Assembly (NCBI GenBank): GCA_903847315.1
Contig: CAINDG010000032.1
Coordinates: 1 to 52,774, forward strand
From: an uncultured Planctomycetota bacterium
Lineage (GTDB): Bacteria; Planctomycetota; Phycisphaerae; Sedimentisphaerales; UBA12454
Direction: 5' to 3'
Length of the DNA: 52,774 nt
Positions 36,463 through 45,008 of this stretch are shown here, in pieces. The notes beneath the pieces were generated by a model. It ran no database searches, had not been told where the DNA came from, and saw only the letters and a program-made list of their open reading frames with translations. Position 1 is the first letter of the stretch. Each line of letters opens with the position of its first letter. The position numbers were made by a program, and so were the translations under genes.

Positions 36463-36909
36463 ATGAAACCGGAAGTTTTCGAACCTAAAATAATTGCTTT
36501 TTGCTGCCACTATTGTGCGTATTCGTCGGCGGATTTGGCGGGCTCAATGCGAATTCAATACCCGCCTAATGTGCGTATTATCCGCACGCCCTGCACAGGC
36601 AGACTTGAGACCGAATATTTTATAAAGGCATTTGAAAATGGCGCCGACGGCGTGTTTATCGCGGGCTGTCTCGAAGGCGGCTGCCATTTTGTCGAAGGAA
36701 ACCTTTGCGCAAAACGCCGTGTGAATTACACCAGAGAAATGCTCGAAGAAATCGGAATTGAAAAAGAACGTCTCCGGATGGTAAACGTTTCTGCCGCGAT
36801 GGGACGGCCTTTGGCTGATTTAATTATTGAAATGGTTGAAACTGTTCGCAAACTGGGTCCGAGCCCTATAAATTTAAATGGTTCATCTAAAAAGGAAAGC
36901 CGATTATGA
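36463..36909 (+). CDS. mvhD: MvhD, hydrogenase/Hdr-linking [2Fe-2S] subunit
   Basis: MvhD transfers electrons between HdrA and a donor enzyme. The 148 residues have the full motif set: FCCHYCAYSSADLAG, PCTGRLE, and GADGVFIAGCLEGGCHFVEGN with the expected cysteines. It lies 3 bp after hdrA and overlaps metV by 4 bp. No hydrogenase large subunit is nearby, so its donor is not hydrogenase from this locus; in the Moorella-type complex it accompanies MetFV-HdrABC. Confidence 0.93.
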   Translation: MKPEVFEPKIIAFCCHYCAYSSADLAGSMRIQYPPNVRIIRTPCTGRLETEYFIKAFENGADGVFIAGCLEGGCHFVEGNLCAKRRVNYTREMLEEIGIEKERLRMVNVSAAMGRPLADLIIEMVETVRKLGPSPINLNGSSKKESRL

Positions 36910-37574
36910 TAGTCGCTGAAAGAAAAAAAATACCCGACCTGCTGGAAATAGTAAAAAATCATAAAAAACTTCTTGTGCTCGGTTGCGGGACTTGCGTTAC
37001 CGTATGCTTGGCCGGCGGACAGCGGGAGGTCAGTATTATAGCCTCTGCTTTACGGATGGCAGCGAAATTAAAAGGGCTGCAGCTTGAAGTTGAAGAGTTA
37101 ACTATAGAACGCCAATGCGACAACGTTTTTATCGAGCAGGCCGCTGATGCAATACAGAGAAACGATGCTGTTCTTTCGCTTGCCTGCGGTGCGGGCGTGC
37201 AGGCTATTGCCGAGCGTTACCCATCCAAACCGGTCTATGCCGGCCTTGATACGTCGTTCATCGGCATTCTCGAAGAAAGAGGAATTTGGGCCGAAAAATG
37301 CGCTGCTTGCGGTCAATGTGTTCTCCATCTTTATGGCGGCATCTGCCCGGTCACACGCTGCGCCAAACATATGCTTAACGGTCCATGCAGTGGTTCGCGA
37401 GAAGACCGTTGTGAAATTAATCCTGAACGCCAATGTGCCTGGCAGCTTATATACAAGCGTCTCAAGGAAATTGGTCAGCTCGATAGGCTTAAAAAAATCA
37501 AACCACCCAAAAATTGGAATCGAAGTCAGGCCGGCGGCTATCGCACAATCATCCGTGAAGATCATAGGGTTTGA
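36906..37574 (+). CDS. metV: MetV, zinc/iron-sulfur partner of MetF
   Basis: This is the partner subunit of Wood-Ljungdahl-type methylene-THF reductase, with the family's C-terminal domain. The signature is CAACGQCVLHLYGGICPVTRC followed by KHMLNGPCSG (about residues 134-165). The N-terminal cysteine region is VLGCGTCVTVCLAGG. Length 222 is normal. It is the last gene of the cluster, overlapping mvhD by 4 bp, and is separated from metF by the whole glt-hdr block, whereas in Moorella metV and metF are adjacent. Confidence 0.88.
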   Translation: MIVAERKKIPDLLEIVKNHKKLLVLGCGTCVTVCLAGGQREVSIIASALRMAAKLKGLQLEVEELTIERQCDNVFIEQAADAIQRNDAVLSLACGAGVQAIAERYPSKPVYAGLDTSFIGILEERGIWAEKCAACGQCVLHLYGGICPVTRCAKHMLNGPCSGSREDRCEINPERQCAWQLIYKRLKEIGQLDRLKKIKPPKNWNRSQAGGYRTIIREDHRV

Positions 37575-37614
37575 TAGCAAAAACAAATAAAATGGATCAA
37601 CCCAGCCATAGCAG

Positions 37615-37837
37615 GTGCAACAAAAAGTGCAACAGCCATGTACGGTTAGGCTACGGTTGCGCTTCGGTCACGCTACGGTCAGCCTCATAACTCTTTTTTC
37701 TGCAATCATTAATCATTTATTCACAAGTACTTACAAAACACGGTTTCGGACTGTCGATCCGAAGGTTGAGGGTTCGATCCCCTTCGGCCTCGCTTTAACG
37801 TACGTAAGGACAAGTGGTTAGACTACTTGTCCTTTTT
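37615..37837 (+). repeat. tRNA-Asp 3'-half repeat module, copy 2
   Basis: It has the same layout as copy 1 but different short repeats: a GTGCAAC doublet (37615), four hexamers TACGGT, TACGGT, TTCGGT, TACGGT at exactly 11-bp steps (37641, 37652, 37663, 37674), a 71-bp spacer, then the identical 42-bp tRNA-Asp 3' half (37751-37792) and a terminator. The distance from the last hexamer start to the tRNA half is 77 bp, against 78 bp in copies 1 and 3. No 5' acceptor strand is present. No protein gene is seen in 37575-38027. Confidence 0.8.
37806..37837 (+). terminator. Intrinsic terminator of repeat module copy 2
   Basis: AAGGACAAGT and ACTTGTCCTT make a perfect 10-bp stem with a 9-nt loop, followed by five T. 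It sits 14 bp after the tRNA-Asp half. Confidence 0.85.
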
Positions 37838-37851
37838 AGCTCTTTGTTTCG

Positions 37852-37908
37852 GTGTCAAATTGGTGTCAATCGCCAATTGTAACTCACTTGTAAATTTTAT
37901 TTTTGCCT
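37852..37908 (+). repeat. Eroded start of another tRNA-Asp module
   Basis: GTGTCAA, 4 bp, GTGTCAATCGCCA and a single CACTTGT match the first part of copies 1 and 3, but the repeat array is shortened and no tRNA half follows. It lies directly after the copy 2 terminator. Confidence 0.5.
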
Positions 37909-38027
37909 CATTATAAGCCATTAAAACCATCTATATTCTGAATTACAATATGCTTATCTCAAAAATCTTGATAAAAAGTGGCTCGATGCTTATAATACAT
38001 CAGTTAAATCTGGAGTTAAGAGGGTTT

Positions 38028-38993
38028 ATGAAAACAAGCAGGATTAGCAGAGTAATTCAACTCCTGACGACATTGCAATCAGGGCAATCCTATGGGAGTG
38101 GGGATTTAGCTGAAATATTAAAAATAAGCAAGCGAATGGTTTTCAGGGATTTGAAAGAACTGCGAAAAGTAGGTATACCCTGTAGTTTCAGTAACAAGGC
38201 TCATTGCTATAAAATAGATCCGGAATTTTTTCTTTCCGTACCAAATTTAGATGCTCAGGAGGCATTAAGCTTACTTTTACTTACTCGTAAAGCAAGAAAT
38301 CATATTTATTTTCCGTTCAGGGATTCAGCGCTTAGGGCAGCGATTAAGATAGAAAGCAAATTGCCGGAAAAAACAAAGAGATTTTGCAATACGGCCCTCG
38401 AGAAAATCTCTATAAAGGCTGACCCGCAGGAAAGGTTAGATTTATTGGACCAGAAATTTGCACAATTTCTGGAAGCTATTTTGGACAAGCGAGTTGTTGC
38501 TATTCATTATGATTCGCCCCTTGAACGGGAAAACATAGTAACCAATTTAAGCCCTTACCACCTGATGTACAATAATAATGCGTGGTATGTACTTGGTAAA
38601 ACAGAACTTGATAAAAAAGTTCGTGTTTTTAAGCTTAACCATATTAAAAACCTAAATATATTGGATAAATGTTTTGTTGAAGATGAAACATTTGATTTGT
38701 CTGAATGTCTTGGCCGTGCGTGGTCGATGATACCGGAAGGCAGACTTTATAACATCAAACTCAGATTTTTGCCGGAAGTTGCTCGCAAAGTTGCTGATAT
38801 CCAATGGCACAGTACGCAAACGGTTATCTTACAAGATGACGGATCGATAATAATGGAATTCCGTGTTGACGGTCTCAATGAGATAACATGGTGGGTTTTA
38901 AGCTATGGCGACCAGGTGCAGGTTCTTGCTCCGGCAGCTTTACGACAAAGAGTTATAGAAATAGCCCAAAATATGGTCAGGCAGAATACCTGA
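38028..38993 (+). CDS. WYL-domain transcriptional regulator with N-terminal HTH
   Basis: The 321-residue protein (ATG at 38028, with GAGGG just upstream; an upstream ATG at 37950 has no good site) has a winged-helix N-terminus around SGDLAEILKISKRMVFRDLKELRKVGIP. The WYL region follows, with YHLMYNNNAWYVLG and later FKLNHIKNL, and a C-terminal WCX-type end. Such proteins sense a ligand, sometimes nucleotide-related, and control neighbouring genes. It is first in an apparent operon with an ECF sigma factor and an anti-sigma-like protein. Ligand and targets are unknown. Confidence 0.85.
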   Translation: MKTSRISRVIQLLTTLQSGQSYGSGDLAEILKISKRMVFRDLKELRKVGIPCSFSNKAHCYKIDPEFFLSVPNLDAQEALSLLLLTRKARNHIYFPFRDSALRAAIKIESKLPEKTKRFCNTALEKISIKADPQERLDLLDQKFAQFLEAILDKRVVAIHYDSPLERENIVTNLSPYHLMYNNNAWYVLGKTELDKKVRVFKLNHIKNLNILDKCFVEDETFDLSECLGRAWSMIPEGRLYNIKLRFLPEVARKVADIQWHSTQTVILQDDGSIIMEFRVDGLNEITWWVLSYGDQVQVLAPAALRQRVIEIAQNMVRQNT

Positions 38994-39021
38994 TTATTAT
39001 ATTTAAAGTTGGAGGATTGTT

Positions 39022-39561
39022 CTGAGTGCAACTGTTGGCAATCAAGCACATGATGTGCATCTTGCGGTAAAGATTTTCTCCGAATACGGAGATTTTATTC
39101 GCGGAGTAATTAGATGTAAAGCCGGTGATGAAAACTGTGTAGATGATTTGTTTCAAAATTTTTTTCTTTCTCTGGTTTATAAGCCGCCTTCTGGGAATGT
39201 CAGTAATATCAAGGGCTATCTTTACAAAGCGATAATCAATGATATTATTGATAACAGGCGTACGATAGAAAGATATCGGAATCAAATGCAAAGATATACC
39301 CAATATCTTCAAGGTTCCATTATTGAAAATAACCCGGAATATATTTTACTTGAGAAAGAAGAAATGAATAAAATGTTTAAATGCATTGAAACACAACTGC
39401 AGCATAGTGAGGTCAGAGCCGTGATTTTACGATATAAAAATAATTATAAAATTAAAGATGTCGCGGCGGCGATGGGCGTAAATAATACCGTAGCGTGGAG
39501 ATATATCTCAAAAGGTGTGCGAAAAATCAGGCAGCTTTTTGAAAAAGACCAGTTAAAATGA
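39022..39561 (+). CDS. ECF-type RNA polymerase sigma factor (likely CTG start)
   Basis: Sigma region 2 is seen as DENCVDDLFQNFFLSLVYKP and region 4 as HSEVRAVILRYKNNYKIKD, then VAAAMGVNNTVAWRYISKGVRK. I place the start at CTG 39022 because GGAGG lies 6 bp upstream (39011-39015) and the extra residues SATVGNQAHDV fit; the GTG at 39055 has no ribosome site. The protein would be 179 residues. It overlaps the next gene by 4 bp, the typical sigma/anti-sigma arrangement. Targets are unknown. Confidence 0.8.
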   Translation: MSATVGNQAHDVHLAVKIFSEYGDFIRGVIRCKAGDENCVDDLFQNFFLSLVYKPPSGNVSNIKGYLYKAIINDIIDNRRTIERYRNQMQRYTQYLQGSIIENNPEYILLEKEEMNKMFKCIETQLQHSEVRAVILRYKNNYKIKDVAAAMGVNNTVAWRYISKGVRKIRQLFEKDQLK

Positions 39562-41243
39562 TTGCTCATAATTTCAATTCGTTATGTAAACAGGCTGAGC
39601 CGTATTATTATGACTTTCTCTACGGCAGAAGTGACGAACCTGTCCCTGAGTTTATTATCAATCATATAAATCAGTGCCAGTACTGTAATGAACAAATTAG
39701 TCAGCTCAAAGATACATTATCACAGGTTGAGGATTATATTGATTCGGGACAAAAACAAATTGACAATGCTACTGCTGCCTGGCTTAGACTTCACTTTGCC
39801 TATATCGGCAAGAAAGTAACCTGCGAGATTGTAAAACCTTTTCTGCCCGGCTTTTTGGAACCGGCTCTGGAGGTTAAAATTCCAACACCAATAACAGTTC
39901 ATTTGGATAAGTGTAAGCAATGCAGGGAGGATTTAGAAACGATTCGCCAGCTAAATCTTAGCCATAAACAACTGTACCGACTAAGCCGGCTATTTGCAGG
40001 AAAACCCGGTGAGGATGACGTTAGCTGCTCACAGGTCCAGAATGCTATCCCGGCAGTTGTATCGATGAATTTTAATGAGACCAACAGAGAATTCTTGAAA
40101 CACCTGTGTATATGCCCTGATTGTTTTAAGATAATATATCAACGCAGGGAAGAGGTTCGAAATAAATATTTGCATACCAAAAAAGAACCAAAGGTGTTCC
40201 TATGCAAAGAAATTTCTACAAGCGATTATTTTGATTATGTTGTACCTTATGGACTTGACCCTGCTACGGACCAATATGTGAACTTCCGGCAATCTTTTAC
40301 ATCTCATTCTTCCACCTGTCCAATTTGTTTGACTCGAATGCAACAGTTGCACAATACCATCTTTGGAATTGCCGAACGGGCTGAGTCTGGGGTTGTCACA
40401 ATATATCACATAGATGAACCTGCCAAAACTGAAACCGTCGAAAACTCTGATAATGTTTATGTAGGTTTCCCGATAAAGGTAGAGGTGGTCGAACACAAGG
40501 ATGAAGTAATCACAGAACAACCAGATTCTATTATCAATATTGTCACAAAGCGAAAAATACCAGCAATAAATGTCAAACCATTGTTTAAAGTCGGTATTGC
40601 AGCGGCCGCAATTATATTAATAGCAACTGCGATATTTTTGAATGTGCCGACTGCCAAAGCAACTACGCTGGAAAGGATTTACAAAGCCATTGAAAAAATC
40701 AGAAATGTTCATATCTCAAGTTTTGTTCCTGATAAGAAAGAACCTGTACAGGAGCAATGGGTATCGAGGACGCTAAATGTTAATATGATTAAATCCGACA
40801 AAGAATCTGTTTTATATGATGTTGTGAACAAAGCGAAAAAATCGAAGCATTTGGACAGTGATTTGATCGAAACAACAATATTATCTGCTGAAATGGCTTC
40901 CAGAATCCAGAATACGATAGATAGTTCTTTAGGTTTGTTGCCGTTTAATAGTATGTCGGAAATTCCCAAAGATGCTGAATGGAAGCGTGTAGATGATAAA
41001 AACGTGAAAATCCCTAATAAAATTGAAGTATATGACTTGGTATGGGTTGAAAAAAATTATGAAAGTCATCCCGTATCCAAGAAATGGAGATTTTTTGTAG
41101 ACCCTGATACAAATCTTCCTCAGAGACTTGAAATTTATCAAAAGTCCGTTACTAATGATGAATATAATTTAAGGTACACGATAGTAGTTAAATATTTAGA
41201 TGACAGCGAAATGCAGAAAATTGTTGAGAAAGTATCTTTTTAG
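39558..41243 (+). CDS. Membrane anti-sigma-like protein with four HX3CXXC zinc-finger motifs
   Basis: The 561-residue protein has four separate H-x3-C-x2-C motifs, the anti-sigma zinc-finger signature: H36/C40/C43, H115/C119/C122, H182/C186/C189 and H250/C254/C257. A single membrane helix follows at about 343-365 (VGIAAAAIILIATAIFLNV). The remaining ~195 residues are probably extracytoplasmic and start with TTLERIYKAIEKIRNVHIS, then a beta-rich domain of unknown function. ATGA overlap with the sigma gene suggests it holds that sigma inactive. Four fingers rather than one is unusual; additional partners or duplications are possible. Confidence 0.75.
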   Translation: MIAHNFNSLCKQAEPYYYDFLYGRSDEPVPEFIINHINQCQYCNEQISQLKDTLSQVEDYIDSGQKQIDNATAAWLRLHFAYIGKKVTCEIVKPFLPGFLEPALEVKIPTPITVHLDKCKQCREDLETIRQLNLSHKQLYRLSRLFAGKPGEDDVSCSQVQNAIPAVVSMNFNETNREFLKHLCICPDCFKIIYQRREEVRNKYLHTKKEPKVFLCKEISTSDYFDYVVPYGLDPATDQYVNFRQSFTSHSSTCPICLTRMQQLHNTIFGIAERAESGVVTIYHIDEPAKTETVENSDNVYVGFPIKVEVVEHKDEVITEQPDSIINIVTKRKIPAINVKPLFKVGIAAAAIILIATAIFLNVPTAKATTLERIYKAIEKIRNVHISSFVPDKKEPVQEQWVSRTLNVNMIKSDKESVLYDVVNKAKKSKHLDSDLIETTILSAEMASRIQNTIDSSLGLLPFNSMSEIPKDAEWKRVDDKNVKIPNKIEVYDLVWVEKNYESHPVSKKWRFFVDPDTNLPQRLEIYQKSVTNDEYNLRYTIVVKYLDDSEMQKIVEKVSF

Positions 41244-41254
41244 AAAGAAGTATT

Positions 41255-42052
41255 TTATTTCGGAGCCCAAAGAGGGCTTTTGTTCTTATAGCCTTCATCT
41301 GTTTTCTCCACAAGTAAATCATCAGCTTTTTTGCGACTCATATGGCCATCGACAAATCCGACATTTACGGTTTTGTCGGGATGTCGGCCATTTATGGCAT
41401 CTTGTTCCTGACCGGGCCATAGTTTTCTATTTTTGTTAATTTTCAAGCCGGGCACATAAGCGGCATCTTCAATTATGGTGTTACCAAGAACAACAGGGGG
41501 GGTATCTGCTGCCTGCCACCAGTTTACCATAGCATAACCACTATCAACAATAAGCAGAATTTCTCTTGGTTTAAGTATATCTGCGGCTATTAAAGATGTT
41601 CCAACAAATTCTTCTCTGTTGCGCTGTCTGTCGTCAGAACTTTTGCATATAGAACGGTTTACTCCATAATTGCTGCAGAGGATATCATTTTTGAGCTTGA
41701 GATTAGTTAAACATTTGGAGGGACAATTAATGACAGATTCTTTTTTGCCAGACTTATAGAATCCCTCTATAAAATTAAACCACCACCATCCTATTCTATC
41801 ATAACTCATAGACCCCGGATAACCTCCCGCTGGAGAACTCATAGGAGTATTATCGAAACTGGGGGGTAAAACCTGGTTTTGATGATCATATATTAACAAA
41901 CCAGCTGTTAACTGCTGGATATTTGAGCCGCAAATAATGGTTTTGGCCTGTTGTCTGGAACTTCTCAGTATAGGGATGATAATGGCCATTAAAATGGCCA
42001 TTATAGAAATAACCACAAGCAATTCAATGAGTGTAAATGAAACTCGTTTCAT
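41255..42052 (-). CDS. Prepilin-like protein with C-terminal V-D-G-H motif
   Basis: The 265-residue protein has a very short leader and prepilin helix (SFTLIELLVVISIMAILMAI) directly after MKRV, then a globular domain ending VNVGFVDGHMSRKKA. It belongs to the same family as the protein at 8510-9541. It is convergent with the anti-sigma gene (11 bp between stops) and has its own upstream region after the C39 terminator. Function unknown; export by a type II/IV pilus-like machinery is inferred. Confidence 0.82.
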   Translation of the reverse strand: MKRVSFTLIELLVVISIMAILMAIIIPILRSSRQQAKTIICGSNIQQLTAGLLIYDHQNQVLPPSFDNTPMSSPAGGYPGSMSYDRIGWWWFNFIEGFYKSGKKESVINCPSKCLTNLKLKNDILCSNYGVNRSICKSSDDRQRNREEFVGTSLIAADILKPREILLIVDSGYAMVNWWQAADTPPVVLGNTIIEDAAYVPGLKINKNRKLWPGQEQDAINGRHPDKTVNVGFVDGHMSRKKADDLLVEKTDEGYKNKSPLWAPK

Positions 42053-42098
42053 AACGGCATTGTATGGTTTTTCCCTAATGAATCAACAGAACACTATT

Positions 42099-42130
42099 AA
42101 AAAAAACGGTCAGGAATCCTTTCCTAACCG
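42099..42130 (-). terminator. Intrinsic terminator of the C39-like gene
   Basis: On the minus strand CGGTTAGGAA and TTCCTGACCG form a 10-bp stem (one G-T pair) with a 4-nt loop, followed by eight T. It lies 27 bp after the stop of the gene at 42157. Confidence 0.92.
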
Positions 42131-42156
42131 CCTTTTTAGAATACTTATAAACAGAC

Positions 42157-43950
42157 TTAAGCACAGGCTCTCATGTAATAGCAAGTCCATTCACCTGTTC
42201 CAGTGCAATCAAGAAGGTCAAAGTCTAATATACAAGGTGTTTCCTTGTATCTAATCATTTTGGAGCCTGAGCAACTACCTGTCCCGCTTTGACAGCCGTA
42301 TCTTGTATAGTGCTCCTCGTACCAGCCGCCACATTGCCCAGCAATATAATCACAATATACGACATAATAATCCTGAAGAAGGTTGGTGCAAGAGTATCCC
42401 AATCCAGCTATCATTTGAAGTTCATCATTATTAATATCAGTAAACTGGCCTGTGATTGGGCCGTTTGAAACCAAAAGGGCTATACCTCCGGTCCAGTCCA
42501 TATCAAAGAAATTAATATCAGTGTGATAATAAAATTTATTACTTGATAAATCTACAGTCCAGATATATTTATCATCGATTGCTTCAAGAACAACGAAATG
42601 TTTTTTGCCTGGAATATACAAAATAGTTTTACAGCCATCGAGACGTTTTAAAGTTTCAATATCTGTCTTGACAGCACGGCAATAAAGTCCCTGATTTTGG
42701 ATAAAATGCTTCATTGTGTAAAGGCTTGTCTGTCCATTTGGTTCACTTATTAATTGACCAAACTGCTGGTCGCTAGCATTCTTGCCTAATTGCGAAGTAA
42801 CATATTTCAATGCCGCAGTCGCACAATTTTGTGTCTGTGTTCCTTCATTTACTGCATATCCTAATCTATCGGCCAGGAGCAGAGTTGTATCAGTTGTCTG
42901 CGAGAAACGATACATTTCCGGCTTTTGGCTATTAAAAACATAATGTTCTATCAAGGCATCATCCTTATATTTTACATCAAATTCGCAACTTTGAGGAACA
43001 TTGACATCTATACTGGTAATATCCCACAAATCACGAGCTAATAATCTATTTGCCCCTGGTTCGTATCGCTCGATTAAAACAGTAGAAGGAATCCAGTTAT
43101 TGGATATTTGTTGGAAATTAGAATATTGCTTGGAGATGACTAGGTTGCCAAACTTATATATTAAACAGGATAGTACAGCGTAATTTTTTGCGGGCTCCAT
43201 TACAAAAAGCATTGTTGAACCATCAGAATTATTAAGTGCTAGATGTATCTGAGTTTGGCCGTCAGCATATTTTTCAATGGCGGAAGATTCAGCGGTGGAA
43301 AGCTTTTCGTATGTGTAATAACCGTATCCCCAGGGAATTATGCCGGCGGTCAAAGAGCCATTAACAACATGTGGTGTTTTGCCTGTCGAATCAACGATTG
43401 CCTGATTGCAGGGAAGGAAATAAGTAGTGTACTTTTCTCCATCCCATGCGAATATACGCTTTGCATTCCAGTTAAGGTCAAATTGGTCGGTCATAAAGTT
43501 GCCTGCCAGTTCTTCGCTCGGTTTTACTGAATCTGTACGTGAGTTTGCATTGATTTCCCAATGAAATCTTTCTCCATCAAATTTAACGACTACAGATGAA
43601 TTCATTGTGTATTCATTAGACAGTTTGTGACGAGTGTTAAATGGAATTGCGTCAAGCCTCATTTTTTGCATATCTTCGGCCAATTCCGGCTTATTGGAGT
43701 TTCTTTGGTATTCGGTAATTCTTTCTTTAGTTTGACGGTTAATCTCATTGGTGTCTGTTATTTTTGGTGCTCTGTACTCCTCATGTACGGCTTTTATTGT
43801 GCCAGCCGGTATCCAAGTCTTTTTTGGCTGGTCTGTTAGCTGTTTGAAAATTTGTAAAATCTCTGCTCTTTGCAACGACCTATCAGCCAAGGCGGCAGAA
43901 CTAATCGACAACAGAAAAATACCTACTAATGTAAATAGTGTCTTCTTCAT
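42157..43950 (-). CDS. Exported protein with C39-peptidase-like domain and cysteine-rich C-terminal tail
   Basis: The 597-residue protein has a signal peptide (about 1-22). Residues 25-350 are a beta-rich region of unknown fold. A C39-like domain covers about 370-500: Cys in NCATAALKY (about 375), TSLYTMKHFIQNQGLYCRAV, His in KHFVVLEAID (about 450) and Asp in WTVDLSSN (about 466), so the Cys-His-Asp triad seems complete. The last ~75 residues have nine cysteines (for example GQCGGWYEEHY, GTGSCSGS). There is no ABC transporter domain, unlike bacteriocin exporters. It might cleave or cross-link its own tail or a partner; that is speculation. It has its own terminator. Confidence 0.65.
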   Translation of the reverse strand: MKKTLFTLVGIFLLSISSAALADRSLQRAEILQIFKQLTDQPKKTWIPAGTIKAVHEEYRAPKITDTNEINRQTKERITEYQRNSNKPELAEDMQKMRLDAIPFNTRHKLSNEYTMNSSVVVKFDGERFHWEINANSRTDSVKPSEELAGNFMTDQFDLNWNAKRIFAWDGEKYTTYFLPCNQAIVDSTGKTPHVVNGSLTAGIIPWGYGYYTYEKLSTAESSAIEKYADGQTQIHLALNNSDGSTMLFVMEPAKNYAVLSCLIYKFGNLVISKQYSNFQQISNNWIPSTVLIERYEPGANRLLARDLWDITSIDVNVPQSCEFDVKYKDDALIEHYVFNSQKPEMYRFSQTTDTTLLLADRLGYAVNEGTQTQNCATAALKYVTSQLGKNASDQQFGQLISEPNGQTSLYTMKHFIQNQGLYCRAVKTDIETLKRLDGCKTILYIPGKKHFVVLEAIDDKYIWTVDLSSNKFYYHTDINFFDMDWTGGIALLVSNGPITGQFTDINNDELQMIAGLGYSCTNLLQDYYVVYCDYIAGQCGGWYEEHYTRYGCQSGTGSCSGSKMIRYKETPCILDFDLLDCTGTGEWTCYYMRACA

Positions 43951-44166
43951 AAATTTTTCTCCGTTAAAATAAATTAGTTATATTACTCAAATTGTCTATT
44001 TTAATAAAAAAGACAAAAAAACGACTTATCTATAACTTAAGGCGTTAGAAAATTAAGGTTTTTTCATAATTTTTAGTTATAATCCAAAACTATGCTTAAG
44101 TGCTGAAATTACAAAAGGTTAAAAGTGTTTAAAATTGCGAAATGCACTAAAAATTATGACTATTTG

Positions 44167-44868
44167 CTATTTAGTTCTTTCGAGCCAATACTGGCAAAAC
44201 AGCATTAAATCATTGACATCAACTTTGCCGTTATGGTCAAGGTCAGTTCCATCACACCAGTTGGGGTCTGTGCAATTTGCTGCCATCCAGTGTGAGGCAA
44301 ATATAGCAAAATCTTTAAAGTTAACTATGGCATCGTTATTGAAATCGCGTGTGCGAACGTGAGAAAAAGAAATTTCGTAGGTTGGTTCCATAGCCCACCA
44401 TTCATAGAGTCCGACATTGCAGTCACCTATGTCTGTGGCATTATAGTCAATAATAAACCAATTGCCAGGCACTGCATTACTTTCATCAGTCTCAAAGCAA
44501 AATCCCTGATAAAAATCGTCTTCCCAAGGATATAAAAAGGCTCCCTCACCTGCAGCGGGCAAACAATAGGCTGCTGTTAGAACTCCATAGTCCCTGTTTC
44601 CCCCTGTAATAAATAGATCGCCGACCCAGTAATCATTAGTATCCGAACTGACAACAATCTTCAGTTTAGTTCCAATCATAATGTCTCGATAAACATGAGG
44701 GATATTTGGATCAACTAATTCAAGAGGTGTGTTGCTGTCGCGTAGGAAAACAGTAGTTGAAATCGTTCCTTTAGCTATCGAAATTATGCTAAGCATTATC
44801 GCTAATACTAGAAGCAACTGTTTTGTTATTTGGATGAAACCGTTAATGTTTTGTTTTTTCTTCTTCAT
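44167..44868 (-). CDS. Small exported protein with two dockerin-type repeats
   Basis: The start at 44868 is chosen because AGGA lies 5 bp upstream; the longer frame lacks this. It has 233 residues, with a basic N-terminus (MKKKKQN) and hydrophobic signal helix (about 15-33). A beta-rich region follows, unknown to me. The C-terminus has two calcium-loop repeats, RDFNNDAIVNFKDFAIFASHW and TDLDHNGKVDVNDLMLFCQYW, typical of planctomycete dockerin-like ends. Neighbours are the C39-like gene and a tRNA-Asp module. The 216-bp gap before it (43951-44166) is AT-rich and shows only the likely C39 promoter area. Confidence 0.75.
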   Translation of the reverse strand: MKKKKQNINGFIQITKQLLLVLAIMLSIISIAKGTISTTVFLRDSNTPLELVDPNIPHVYRDIMIGTKLKIVVSSDTNDYWVGDLFITGGNRDYGVLTAAYCLPAAGEGAFLYPWEDDFYQGFCFETDESNAVPGNWFIIDYNATDIGDCNVGLYEWWAMEPTYEISFSHVRTRDFNNDAIVNFKDFAIFASHWMAANCTDPNWCDGTDLDHNGKVDVNDLMLFCQYWLERTK

Positions 44869-45008
44869 TTCGATCCTGAGAATAGGCAATATAACCTCGT
44901 ATACAAATTCAACCACATAAATCAATAAAAAAACCGGCAGTTGATTGTTTGATGACATTTGGTGCAAATATTCATCAGCGATTAAGTTGTATTAATCTAT
45001 AATATTTG

